This document shows, piece after piece, positions 30,401 to 39,546 of a stretch of 64,000 nucleotides of DNA. The position numbers were made by a program, and so were the translations under genes. The notes beneath the pieces are model-generated. The model was not told the origin of the DNA. It saw only the letters and a program-made list of their open reading frames with translations, and did not search any database. The DNA comes from Struthio camelus. Its lineage: Eukaryota; Chordata; Aves; Struthioniformes; Struthionidae. Each line of letters starts with the position of its first letter. Position 1 is the stretch's first letter. The stretch covers positions 3,596,001 to 3,660,000 of the forward strand of contig NC_090951.1 of assembly GCF_040807025.1 (NCBI RefSeq), written 5' to 3'.

Positions 30401-31464
30401 TGTTCGCGGCGGTAATTCCAGCCTGACACCACGCTACCGCAAAGTACGAACAGGGAGCAAGCGTGGGGAAGCTTTCCTTACAGTAATTCAGTTGTAAAAG
30501 GAACAACAGCAGCTTCTTGGCAACAAAAAGTAAATAAAGCTATTGTCCTGCCACAGCCCTGCATGAGAAGCCGAAGCTGCTGCCAAGTCTCCTGCCGGGG
30601 CTGACCCAGGACCCGGCTGTGCTCCTCTTGCCCCGCTCTGGCTGTGCCCTTCCCACCTGCTCTGCCCCGGGCCATCCTGCTCTCCCTTACGCTCGCCCAG
30701 ACAACCAGCAGCGGGAAGCAATTTTTGAGCAGAGACATAAGCATGTCTATGACTTCGTTGCGTTGAGAGCAAGAGCCTTCTCCGCTGGCGATGCATTGTC
30801 CCTTCCCTTCCGGGCTCGGCTCTCCCCATCTGCACGTGCCGCTTTTCTCCCGCTCCGTCTCCCCGCGCTGGCGGCTGCAGCAGCACCCCCTCCGCAGCGC
30901 GGCAGCTCCCCTTTGGCACGTAGCTGGGACGCCGGTGCGGTGTCCTTCATTATTTTCACAGCTGCACAGGTCTGTTGGAGCTGGCAAAGGCTCACTCTTA
31001 CCTAGTGGAGGTACCTGCCCTGCACGGGACACGAGTTTGCAGAGTCTCTGCGCAGTGGGGGGGCCCACATGGCCCTTTTTCTGGGGAAACTTGGTACAAA
31101 ATAGTAGTGTTGGGTGGCATGCCTGCTGCTGCGAAACACCGCCCTGGCTGTTTGCTGACCAAGGCTGGGGCCCCTCCGACCCCACGCCGTGCTGCGGTGG
31201 GGATGTGATGCGAGCCGGGGCCGCCGCAGCCCCCGGTGACCTTCCCAACCTCTTTGGACTTTCTCTCGGCAGTACCGTGCCTGGATCCGGCGTGACTACG
31301 GCAGGAACCCGTTTGGTGACCAGGAGGAGCTGCAGCGCTTGCTCGCCCGGCAAGAGGAGCAGCCCGGGAGCAGGGAGCCCTCCTGGATCGACGCTCCAGC
31401 TCCCGCTTACCCACGGCCCTACAGCGCCTGCGGCACCGGCAGGAGCAGATGGATGAGCAGATAA
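14681..31464 (+). CDS. DUSP22-like dual-specificity protein phosphatase (DUSP22/DUSP15 family), third paralogue next to IRF8
   Basis: This encodes a 208-aa atypical dual-specificity phosphatase, from a family that dephosphorylates phospho-Tyr and phospho-Ser/Thr in kinase signalling (DUSP22 is also called JSP1/JKAP). Exons: 14681-14701, 17521-17554, 19001-19083, 22024-22073, 25106-25180, 25751-25922 and 31273-31464 (TAA); all have GT-AG ends and matching phases. The start ACCATGG is an ideal Kozak context. MGSGMSK matches the N-myristoylation signal of DUSP22/15 (Gly2). Visible blocks are GLYLGN, VTHILSVH, general-acid D57, HFKECIKFIHECRLRGG, and the P-loop HCLAGVSRS with catalytic C88 and R94, the positions used in human DUSP22. 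The Cys codon is split by intron 5 (TG, then C). MTVTD and NFGFQQQLQEYE follow. The tail from Y146 (YRAWIRRDYG...) is family-like at first, then divergent. The protein mixes DUSP22-like and DUSP15-like residues but is nearer DUSP22. No disabling change is seen. The upstream non-coding exon and expression are unknown. Confidence 0.9.
14702..17520 (+). other. DUSP22-like intron 1
   Basis: This is GC-moderate intronic sequence between the myristoylation-signal exon and exon 2. It holds AATAAA hexamers by chance (for example near 16024) and no recognisable gene or transposon. Confidence 0.75.
18399..18430. repeat. (AT)16 microsatellite
   Basis: Sixteen perfect AT dinucleotide units lie in intron 2 of the DUSP22-like gene. 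The repeat is likely to vary in length between individuals. Confidence 0.95.
19000..20330. promoter_or_regulatory. Internal CpG island over exon 3 and intron 3 of the DUSP22-like gene
   Basis: CpG density is very high from exon 3 (19001) through about 20,330, with GC-box-like runs and long C and G tracts (near 19245 and 19393). It is comparable to the EMC8/COX4I1 island and denser than the sequence around the gene's own ATG. An alternative first exon could end at a donor-like GGAG/GTGAGG at about 19734. Alternatively, this may simply be a GC-rich, recombination-driven segment of an avian chromosome. Promoter activity is inferred. Confidence 0.45.
19084..22023 (+). other. DUSP22-like intron 3
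   Basis: The first part is the CpG island described separately. The remainder to exon 4 is GC-rich and includes a 13-base A run near 21519. No coding exon is supported besides the flanking ones. Long open frames on both strands here result from low stop-codon frequency in GC-rich DNA. Confidence 0.7.
22074..25105 (+). other. DUSP22-like intron 4
   Basis: This intron holds no supported gene. It contains a small GGATAA-rich inverted repeat at 23305-23332 and a CpG-richer stretch around 23,830-24,030. A 667-codon open frame that starts at 24206 runs across exons 5 and 6 in the wrong frame and is not a gene. Confidence 0.7.
23305..23332. repeat. Short inverted repeat, GGATAACCC / GGGTTATCC
   Basis: A perfect 9-base stem (23305-23313 and 23324-23332) flanks a 10-base loop that itself contains another GGATAA. 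A further GGATAA follows at 23337. It is local, intronic and of unknown function. Confidence 0.7.
25923..31272 (+). other. DUSP22-like intron 6
   Basis: This 5.3-kb intron separates the phosphatase-core exon from the terminal exon. It contains a CpG-dense block (about 26,640-27,330), scattered GC-rich segments and an AATAAA near 30530. No coding exon beyond the two flanking ones is recognised. An alternative terminal exon cannot be excluded. Confidence 0.7.
26640..27330. promoter_or_regulatory. CpG-dense block in DUSP22-like intron 6
   Basis: Many CpGs occur in a GC-rich run (for example around 26,755-26,890 and 27,180-27,330). It may be a CpG island for an unannotated transcript or an intragenic regulatory element. 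There is no TATA box and no recognisable exon, so the function is unknown. Confidence 0.35.
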
Positions 31465-32830
31465 ACATCCGGCTGCTTGCGGAGAGACGTTGTCCCTGGG
31501 GCTGGCAAAACTCAGTGTGCGCTTTGCTAAGCGCCCGCGGGTGTCTGCATCTTGGGCCGGAGCGGATGCTGCCAGCCCCAGGAACCGTGCCGCTGCCGGC
31601 CGTGGGCTCCAGCTCGGGGCAGCGGCGGCCGGGGCTCACGGACCCTTCCCCTGGCTAGCGGCTCCGTGTGTGTCTCTGAGCAAAGCAGCTGCTTGTCCTG
31701 TGCCTCAGTTTACCCGTCTGGAAAAGCTCTTGTGGCGCGGGGAGGCTCTGCGGGGTTGCGTTTGTAAAGGCGTGTTGGGCTCCTCGGGCGAAAGGCGCTG
31801 TGGAAGTAAACGTCCTGCTGCTCTGAGCGTCCCTTTTACAGCGAATCTCTCGGCACGGCTCTGCTCCCCGAGGGCAGGCTCCTCCGCGCGCGCGCGGCTC
31901 GCTCTGAGCCACGCTTTCCATCCGCCTTTTGCGACTCTGGGGCCGTGCTGGAGCGCGTGGCCCATCACGCCACGGCCCGGTCCTCCTCGGCCCGTCGCAG
32001 GGCTGCGTCCCGGGGCGAGCGTCTGCAGGCAGCCTGGTGCCGCTGCCCTCCGGGCGAGGAGAGGGCCCGGGCAGACCCGCTCCTGCCTCTGCAGGCGGCC
32101 CACCGCCACGTTTGGACTTTCCTGGGCTAGACTGTCCTCGGCAGATGTTTGTCTGGTGTTTTCTCAAAACTCCCGGGGGGGGGAAATCCAGCGGCTCTGG
32201 AGACTGCCTGTTCCCCAGTGCCTTGATCCTTAGGGCTGGATCAGCTTTGGTTTTCCCCTGCTGCCCAATCTGAATGTCCCTGGTTGCAAAAGCAGCCAAT
32301 TGCTCCACCCTACTCAGACGACCTAAAGAACAACTTAACAGCATCCCTCTGCAACAACGGCCTTTTTAACGCTGAAAGACTGTTACTGGATCCCTTCTTT
32401 TTAGGCCAGGCACCACGTCCCATGCACCACGTCCCGTGCACCACACAGCTCCTTCTCAGCCTGGTTTCTTCTGCACAGAAGAGACTGGCCCGGCATTAAG
32501 GCCCTTTCAAGGGTCCTTTTCACCCTAAGAAGACCCAGTCCTTTATTTGCTTTATTTTCTACCCGTCATCCTTCTGTCCAGTGACACAGCCCTTCACCAT
32601 CTTTGCATCTGGAACATCTAAGTCTGTTATGCTAGCTCTGTCTTCTGCTATAAATACTTCGCTTGGCTGCTCAAACGTTTCTGTTCTGCAATCCATTCTG
32701 AGAAAAAAATTGGGCTTAAAATATTTCTAGGAATTCCCTTAATTGAAATTTCTGGGTACTGGATTCTCCAAGTGTGACAACGCCATGGATGACCTGAGAA
32801 ACTTGTAATAAAGGGAAGATTGATTAATAA
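31465..32830 (+). other. Probable 3' UTR of the DUSP22-like gene, with candidate poly(A) signal
   Basis: The first AATAAA that I find after the TAA stop is at 32807-32812, which would give a 3' UTR of about 1.35 kb. A CpG-rich patch lies at about 31,850-32,110 within it. The end is inferred from this hexamer alone; a variant signal could end the message earlier. Confidence 0.35.
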
Positions 32831-35100
32831 CATGAGAACTGCTGCTCTTGATTTGCCGCGTTACTGCTGGGAATGAAAGGACAGATGGACATGCCTCCTC
32901 CACTGCTGTGCCCTGTTTTCTATTTTCTTGATAAGAACTGCCAGCAAAATTAAAAGTCCTCGTGAGAAAAAAAGTCCCAGTCGGAAGACTGCAGTGTTTA
33001 GCCATATCAGAGAGGATTCTGGGAGAAATATTGTGGGGGCTTTTCCCTGTCTCCTTAAATAGAGAAAAAGGTCCCTTTCGTTGTCTGTTAGTCTACAAGA
33101 GGGCCTGAATCAGCCGCAGTTTGTACTGGCAGCACCCTGCGCCCCAAAAAGCGCCCTGAGCACTTCATGTCATAAAGTGCCATAAATGCTGTCGATCCAA
33201 TGGAGTGAAGGGAAGCTGAGCAAACCTTGCAGTTATTGTATTTAATGCCTCGGTTATCATTTTAGGAAGCAGAAAAATGGAACTTGTGCACAGGAAAAAG
33301 AGAAGAAAGTTGGTTTCTGGTATTAATAGGAAGTCATTGGAGATATGTGATAAGCAGAGATTAGGTTTGCAGTAGGTGCGATAACCTCCCCCGGCCGCTC
33401 CCGTACGGCAGCGCCCTTCCTCGCGCCGCGGGCACGCAGCAAGCGGGGCCGCTCGCCTTTCCCGGGGGGTCACTGGCCTCCAGGCATTTCCAAGGAACTA
33501 CTGCAAGGAGGCGACCGCCACCCAGGGGAAAAGCACCTGGATTTTTGGGAATCACAAGGGATACGCTCGGCACTGGCGCCTCCACATGGGGCTGCCCGTG
33601 CCATCGCTCCCTGCGCGGCCTCCTGGGATGAATGGTTGCTCCGGTGGTTTCTCTGGACTGCGTCCGGGGGAGCCGTGGAGGCGGTAGCACCTCTGGACAC
33701 GGAAAGGTAGGGCTTGAAGCAGTTAAAACTGCAGCAATTTCCACTTCTTCTTATTTCCATGTTGCTAAGAGCTCTCCGCTTCAGTGCTCAGCTCTCTTGT
33801 GCTCTGTGAGCTATATCGCCAGCCTGGTGGTGCCTCTGGCACGTGGGAATTGCTCTAGCGAAGTGCAAATGGGCTTACCAGGTTGTTCTCACCCAGGGAA
33901 GTAGTTTGAAAGAAATTCTGTGCTGCACTGCTTGCCCTGGCGGGTCTGTCTCAGCACTTTGCGTTGCCAGTGGCTGTCGGGAAGCCCGTGGCTGCCCCAG
34001 GGCATCTCCCACCCCTTCCAGCGCCACGGTTCCCACGCTGTGGGAGCGGGACCTGCGCTATTGCGCAGAGGCGGATTGCCCAAGCATCTGAAAAAGCTGC
34101 AATTGGGTTTTGGGGAGGCTGTTATTCCTGCCTCTCGGTGATCGCCCTCCTGCCGCCGGGATCCACCTTGCCCGGGGTTCCTCATCGTGTCGGCTGCCGC
34201 GTCAGCGGGGCCGGGCGGGGAGTGGGCTGCACATCTAGGGAAAGCGATCCAGGAGCGCGGCAGCCCCTAAGGCCCCTGCGCACTGCGCCGCAGCTGGAGA
34301 GGGCTGAGCTGAGCGAGGAACGTGAACCGCAGCCCTTGGCATACAGGGCTTTATTAAACCACGCCGACGTGATGAGGGAGTCCAGTCCTTTTGGCATAAT
34401 AATTTGGTCGTGGTATGAAGCAGCGCAGCCACTTCAGCTTTGGCTCTGATTTTCCCTGTGCTTGTTATTTGTGTGGTTCTCTGAATTTCTTTGCAATTAC
34501 TTCCAGGCTATCTACAAAGTCGTGCAACCAAAATGAAGCCAGAGGTGGTGGGACCAACCCTGTTGGCTGCAGGATTGCATTTAGTCCTACTTCTCTGCCT
34601 CCATCTCCTTGGTCTCCAGATGGGACAAAGGGATCGACAGGCTTCGTTATAGGAAACCCCTTTAAAATATCCCAAACATATCACATCTTTTTGAAAAGAA
34701 ACATTTTTAAACTCTGATTTTCAACATCAGATAGAGCTGGGACCAGCTCCTGCCGTTGCCTCCCACGCTGGTTGCTGGCCGCAGGATGTGCAGGGCGTTC
34801 GGGGAGGCAGGACGGCGGGTCCCTGGTTGGGGGAGACCCCAACTGCAACGCTTAACTCAGCTCTCGTTGAAAGCAGAAATAACCGTCTTAACTGGATCTG
34901 ATTGCAGGGGGTGTTTTTGACTCTCCCCACATCTCACAGGGATGTCTGATTAAGATCAGCTGGATGTTTAAAAAGATGGGCTAGTACAGCAGTTTCTTGT
35001 TAAAAATTACAGTAAAGGTCGTGTGCCTTAGATCATTGTTTTCATTATACCAGCTGTACCGCGCCATACATTTCCCATTTCGCTGTATTACCCACGGGGG
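32831..35100. other. Intergenic region upstream of IRF8
   Basis: No gene is supported. The sequence alternates moderate GC with short CpG-rich patches (33,390-33,470 and 34,140-34,330). In mammals IRF8 has upstream enhancers, but I cannot pick them out here by eye. Confidence 0.6.
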
Positions 35101-35116
35101 AGTAATTATGGTTTTC

Positions 35117-35125
35117 TTCCAAGAA
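35117..35125. promoter_or_regulatory. Distal GAS-type STAT motif upstream of IRF8
   Basis: TTCCAAGAA fits the STAT consensus TTCN3GAA. It lies about 310 bases upstream of the proximal GAS site, in an AT-richer, non-repetitive segment just before the CpG island. Function is inferred only. Confidence 0.35.
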
Positions 35126-35339
35126 ATGCGTGTGTCATCTGGTGATCCCAAAAATAAATAATAATTGGGAGGGGGGAGGGGGGAGACAGCAAAGCCCCGA
35201 ACCCAGGCGGCAGATAGCCTGAAAGCTCTGCAAACGGCCCGGGCGGGGGTATAGGCACCGCAGGTAGCACTGCAAAGGGCCGTGGAGGTTTTGGTGCGGG
35301 CGCGCGGATAGGAGGCAGAAGAAATGCCTCCTAGCGGGT

Positions 35340-35634
35340 AAGAGCGGGGGGTGCCCGACGGGGCGGTGAGGGGCGGTGCGGTGCGGGTCCGCGCCGTCGA
35401 GGCCGCCCCCGCGCCGGCGCCCAAGCCTGATTTCTCGGAAAGGCGCGCGCTGCGGAGAAAGCGCCGGGCACCGCGCGCTCGCCATTGGCCGGCCGGCCGG
35501 GAGGGCGGCTCGCCATTGGCCGGACGGGCGGCGAAGGCGGGGCGGCCGCGGGCCCGCCCCCTGCGCCCCTATAATGCGGTGCGGACGCCCCGGCCGCGGG
35601 CGCTGGTGCGGTGCGGAGCGAGCGGAGCCGGCAG
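35340..35634 (+). promoter_or_regulatory. IRF8: IRF8 CpG-island promoter with GAS site, inverted CCAAT boxes, GC boxes and TATA-like box
   Basis: A STAT1-type GAS element TTCTCGGAA at 35432-35440, in the context GATTTCTCGGAAAG, matches the interferon-gamma response element of the human and mouse IRF8 (ICSBP) promoter as I recall it. Two inverted CCAAT boxes (ATTGG at 35484-35488 and 35515-35519) lie in near-identical GCCATTGGCCGG contexts. GC boxes lie at about 35536-35545 and 35553-35560. A TATAAT box at 35570-35575 would set a start near 35600. The order and spacing make an interferon-inducible promoter. Confidence 0.8.
35600..35634 (+). other. IRF8: IRF8 non-coding exon 1 (5' UTR)
   Basis: About 30 bases after the TATA-like box, transcription should start near 35600. 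The first good donor is GGCAG/GTAGCG at 35634/35635. The ATG exon has a splice acceptor one base before its start codon (39546), so a separate 5' UTR exon is required. The short length fits mammalian IRF8. The exact 5' end is inferred. Confidence 0.6.
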
Positions 35635-35744
35635 GTAGCGGCCGGGATCGGGGCCCCCTTCTTTCCCCCTCCCCCCCCCAACTGCCGCGGGTCTGGCAGC
35701 CCTGGGGACTCGTGTGAGGGATGCCGGGGACAGGGGACCCAGAG

Positions 35745-36110
35745 GAGGGGATGCGAGCTTGTAGGGACACAAGGGATGTGGGGTGCTGAGTGCTTGGGGG
35801 TTGTGAGATGTCGGGCGCTCGGGATGCGTGAAGTTGGGATGTGGGGCACTGGAGGTGCATGAAATGGGGTTGTGGGGCATTAGGGGATGCAGCTGGGGAT
35901 GCACAGAATTGGAGTGCAGGGCGCTTGGAATGCATAAAATGAGGATGTGGGACATTAGGGATGTGCAAAATTGGGTTGCATGGCACTGGGGTTGCACAAA
36001 TGAGGTTGTGGGGCATTAGAGTTGCAGCTGGGGATGTGCAAAATTGAGGCACTGGGACTGGGTGAAATGTGGATGCAGGGTGCTGGGGACACGGGGGCTG
36101 CAGGCTGGTT
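35745..36110. repeat. Degenerate minisatellite in IRF8 intron 1
   Basis: Roughly ten imperfect units of about 30 bases follow the pattern GGGGCATTNGGGATGCA then NAAAATNGGGNTGT. Recognisable variants include GGGGCACTGGAGGTGC, GGGGCATTAGGGGATGC, GGGACATTAGGGATGTGC and GGGGCATTAGAGTTGC. Some units carry an added CAGCTGGGGATG segment. It begins about 110 bases after the first exon. The long minus-strand open frame across it, with its repeating Pro/His/Ser pattern, is a by-product. Confidence 0.8.
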
Positions 36111-39053
36111 CCTGCAGTCCTGTGTGGGGAGGGGAGGCCTGTGACTGCTTGGTGCTGAGTGGTGCAGGGATCCTGGGCAAAGCCACCCCAGGGCCAGCTG
36201 GGAAGGACAGGATGCAGCCGGAGCATGGGCTGGGGAGTTAGCTCTGGCGCAAGGTCCAGGGCTATGCTCTGTGGTTGGGGAGGGGGCAGCGAAGCAGCAA
36301 AGGACCCGGGGCTGCAGGGATGGATGCAAACTGCCACCCTAGTCTTGCTGGGCATTGCGTGGAGATGGGGCAACACAGGGTGGCGGAGCCTTCCTCCCCG
36401 GCCCTCCGGCGGGGCCGGGCTCCAGCAACGCCACCGGGGCTCTGCTTTGGGCTGGCGGCAAGCAAGCGGCGTGCCGGCACCAGGTGGGCTCTGGGCGATG
36501 CAGGCACTGCCTGGGGAAGGCAGGTACGATCGCGTCTGGGAAGCCAGCGGTCAGGCCTTGTCACGCACCTTGTGTCGCAGGCGTTGGTGCCAAAGAGCTT
36601 GCCTAGCCTTTTGGCAAGGGGAAATGGAGCCCTGTCCTCTGCCAGTGATGGAAACAAGTCAAAATGAAGGGTTTAGGAAATACCCATTTGAATGGGAGTC
36701 TCTTCTAATTCATCCCGTTTTCTAGAAAGCATAACTCGGAGTGAGTTGTTTGGTGCGAGAAGCCCACTGCGAACGGCCTGTAGCTCTGGGTAGATGCTCC
36801 TGTGGGCGCTTTGGGGCACCGGGTTCCTGAAGGGGCCACTGGGACATGGAGCTGTGCCCCCATGTCGCTTTGGCTGTTGATGTTGGGAGCCTGGAACGTG
36901 GCCGTGTGCTTGCCCCTAAAAGCAGGGGCCAACCAGCCCCTAAAGGGCAGGGGCGGTGCTGGAGCTTCTGGCAGCGAAGCTGGTGGTGCCTGTGATTGCG
37001 CAGGAATAGGGTGGCCAAGATGGAAAAATGGACATCGGTAGGTGCTTTGCTGATGGGAGCCTTGGGCAGGGCAAGGTCCAGGTCCCAGGCTGTGCCGAGA
37101 GCGTCCTGGGAACATCCTGCTCCTCTCCCTGCCCCATGGGGTAGCTATTAAAAAAAAAAAAGGGGGAGGGGGAAGGGGATGAGGGGGATAGAGTCCCCTA
37201 ACACTTAGAGAAGGAGAAAACTAAGCAACTCAAAGCCACAGGCCGGGTGGGTGGGGAGAGCGTGCCTCCGACTTGGAGCATTGTTAACCTACTTTACCGC
37301 TAGTGATGCGTCTCTGGGCCCTCCCAGTGCTGGGAATCTCCTGACTTCTCCCAAAGGCCCGGAGGGTTGGCGGAGGGACGCTCCTCCACGTCCCAGGGCT
37401 GCTCAGCTGGCGATGCTGGCTGGGGTGTGTGCTGCAAATTGCTTTTACATGATTGCTAGGTCCTGGACGTGGTCCGTGCTGTGAAGTCCCTGCAGGTCTT
37501 GCTGTGATGGGGGGGCACCTGGTCAGGCTGGGTTTGATGCTTTGCTTCCAGCTCAGTAACCTGGGTGCGCTTTTCTTGCGGGCTCTCCATAGCTACGTAG
37601 TCACCTTTGCTCCAAACGAGCCCAAGTCTGCAGAAAGGGTGGCTCTGTCTCACGGGTCTGTCTGTCCGTGGGCCTGCCGTGCTCGAGAGGATGTGGTTGT
37701 GTGACCCCAGGCGCCTTGGTGTGTGCTACCCGCCGTGCTGGACCGGCGGCCGCCCTGGAAACGCAGCCCTGAAGCACCTTCCCGGTCAGAGGGGACCTTG
37801 GCCACGAAACTGCTGCTTTGGGCAGGATGTGCGTGTGTAATGGGGAGGAGGATCTCGGGACAAATATGCTCAATTTTTGTTGACTTTGAGCGTGCAGAGC
37901 AGGTAGACTTGGGACCTCCTTGGTGCTTTGCAGCTGGTTTGCACTGCGGGATCAGGGCAGGTTTTAGGTGTTTTGTTTCTCCCTTTTCCTATCTGTCTTG
38001 TGCAAAGTCAGCTCTGAAGAGCTGGTACGTGAGCTCTTTGCGTACTGGCAAAGCCGACCCTCAACACCGGCGTTGGCTGAGGCGCAGCTGGCTCGAAGCT
38101 GGCAGCGCGATCGGGTGGCACCGGGCTGGGGACGCCGGTCGCCTTCAGTACAGCGCTGGGGCTGGAGTCCTGCGAGCAAGAGGAAACTCAGCTGCTAAGT
38201 ATAGCACTGGGCTGCGTGCAGAAAAATGAGCTGACTCTGAAGTCCTCGCTGCTTTTGCTTTGAGTTGTGACTTAATCCTACTTCCCCCCCCCCTCCCCGC
38301 TAAAAGGGAGGGGGTTGCATGGGATGTGGGGGGATCTGATGCAGAAATCCTGCCCTTTGGGCCACTGCAAGAGATGCTAAAGGGCAGAGTGTGCCGATAG
38401 CTTAGAGCACTTGGTTTCTGTCTCTTATGGACCTAAATGGCCATCCACCCCAGGACAGTCTGTGCAGCGTCACTTGTTTAGGTGACAGCACAACCAGGCT
38501 CTTTAATTTCTGGCTCTGTAGCTCATGCACGACATGTCACACAGCCAAAAAAATGAGTAAACAGAGTCATTTTGTTTTCTGCGACCGGAGCACATGGGCT
38601 TTGATCAAAGGAGCTGGGAAAGGAATTTAAAGTAATTCAGATGAAGAAAAAAGAAATCCTCCAAAAATACAGCATGCTATTGTTGCCATGCCTACGCCGT
38701 CTCAAATAGAGGCGCTTTTCAGCAGCGCTTCTGGAGGGTCTGAACGGGCTGCTTGGGGCTTTCATCGTCTTCCTTATCTCTCTTGCAGGCGCTTGTCCAG
38801 CGCGAGGGGAGGAATTATCACATCAAAGATGCCATGCGGAAATGCTGGCGGGCCGCGTGCGTGGCTGCCGGCACGGGGAATTCCAGCTGCTGTTCTTGGT
38901 GTGCCCGAATCCGGGGAAACGGATACCAGCGAGCATGGCTGTCCCGGCCTCGGGCTGTCCGGGAGGGCTTTGGGGCAGATGATGGCCCTGCAGAAAGCTG
39001 TTTTCCAGGAGGGGAGGGTGCTGCTAAGGGGCTATTAGAAGCCGCTTGCAGAG

Positions 39054-39081
39054 ATACTGCCTATATATATATAGGCAGTAT
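39054..39081. repeat. Perfect 28-bp palindrome with TA-alternating centre
   Basis: The 14-base half ATACTGCCTATATA is followed by its exact reverse complement. The centre is alternating TA, which melts easily and favours cruciform or hairpin extrusion. It lies about 470 bases before the IRF8 start-codon exon. Confidence 0.9.
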
Positions 39082-39546
39082 TTTTTTCTCCTTAAAAAGG
39101 AGGGAAGCTGTAAGCAGCCTGAAGCTGTTTGTTGCTGCAGGCGTTGCTATTTCCAGGTGCAACCATGATGGACTAAAGCAGAGTGTGGTCACTTGTACCA
39201 AAATTGCTTTGCTGCTTTTTTTTCCCCCCCTCTCCTGGAAATCGCATTGCCGTCTGCAGGCTCTCTAGCAGGCTGATCCCCTGCTCTGGTGGCAGGGACT
39301 GCTTGTAGTCATGTTGGCTAAAAATACATATCAACATGGTAAAACACATCCGTACCCTAGTTCTTTCTAGAGAAACATGGAAATGTAGTAGCTCTTTTCC
39401 AGTGCTAACGGATAAGTCACTGTGTCTCTGTGCGGTTTTCCGTGCCACGGTAGCACCGTTGGGGCTGGGATAGTAGATATCCCCGCATAACGAGGTGGGA
39501 TTACTCGGGGTGGTTTAACAGATGCCGGCGACGTCTCGCTTCCAGG

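Larger units (their letters stand above)
35635..39545 (+). other. IRF8 intron 1
   Basis: This 3.9-kb intron contains a degenerate minisatellite in its first 500 bases, an A/G-rich purine run near 37150-37190, and a 28-base perfect palindrome at 39054. No other exon is recognised. Confidence 0.8.

Noticed and set aside
35135-36376. A 413-codon minus-strand open frame with a repeating Pro/His/Ser pattern
   Set aside because: The repeat pattern is the translation of the intronic minisatellite, and the frame also covers the IRF8 promoter on the opposite strand.
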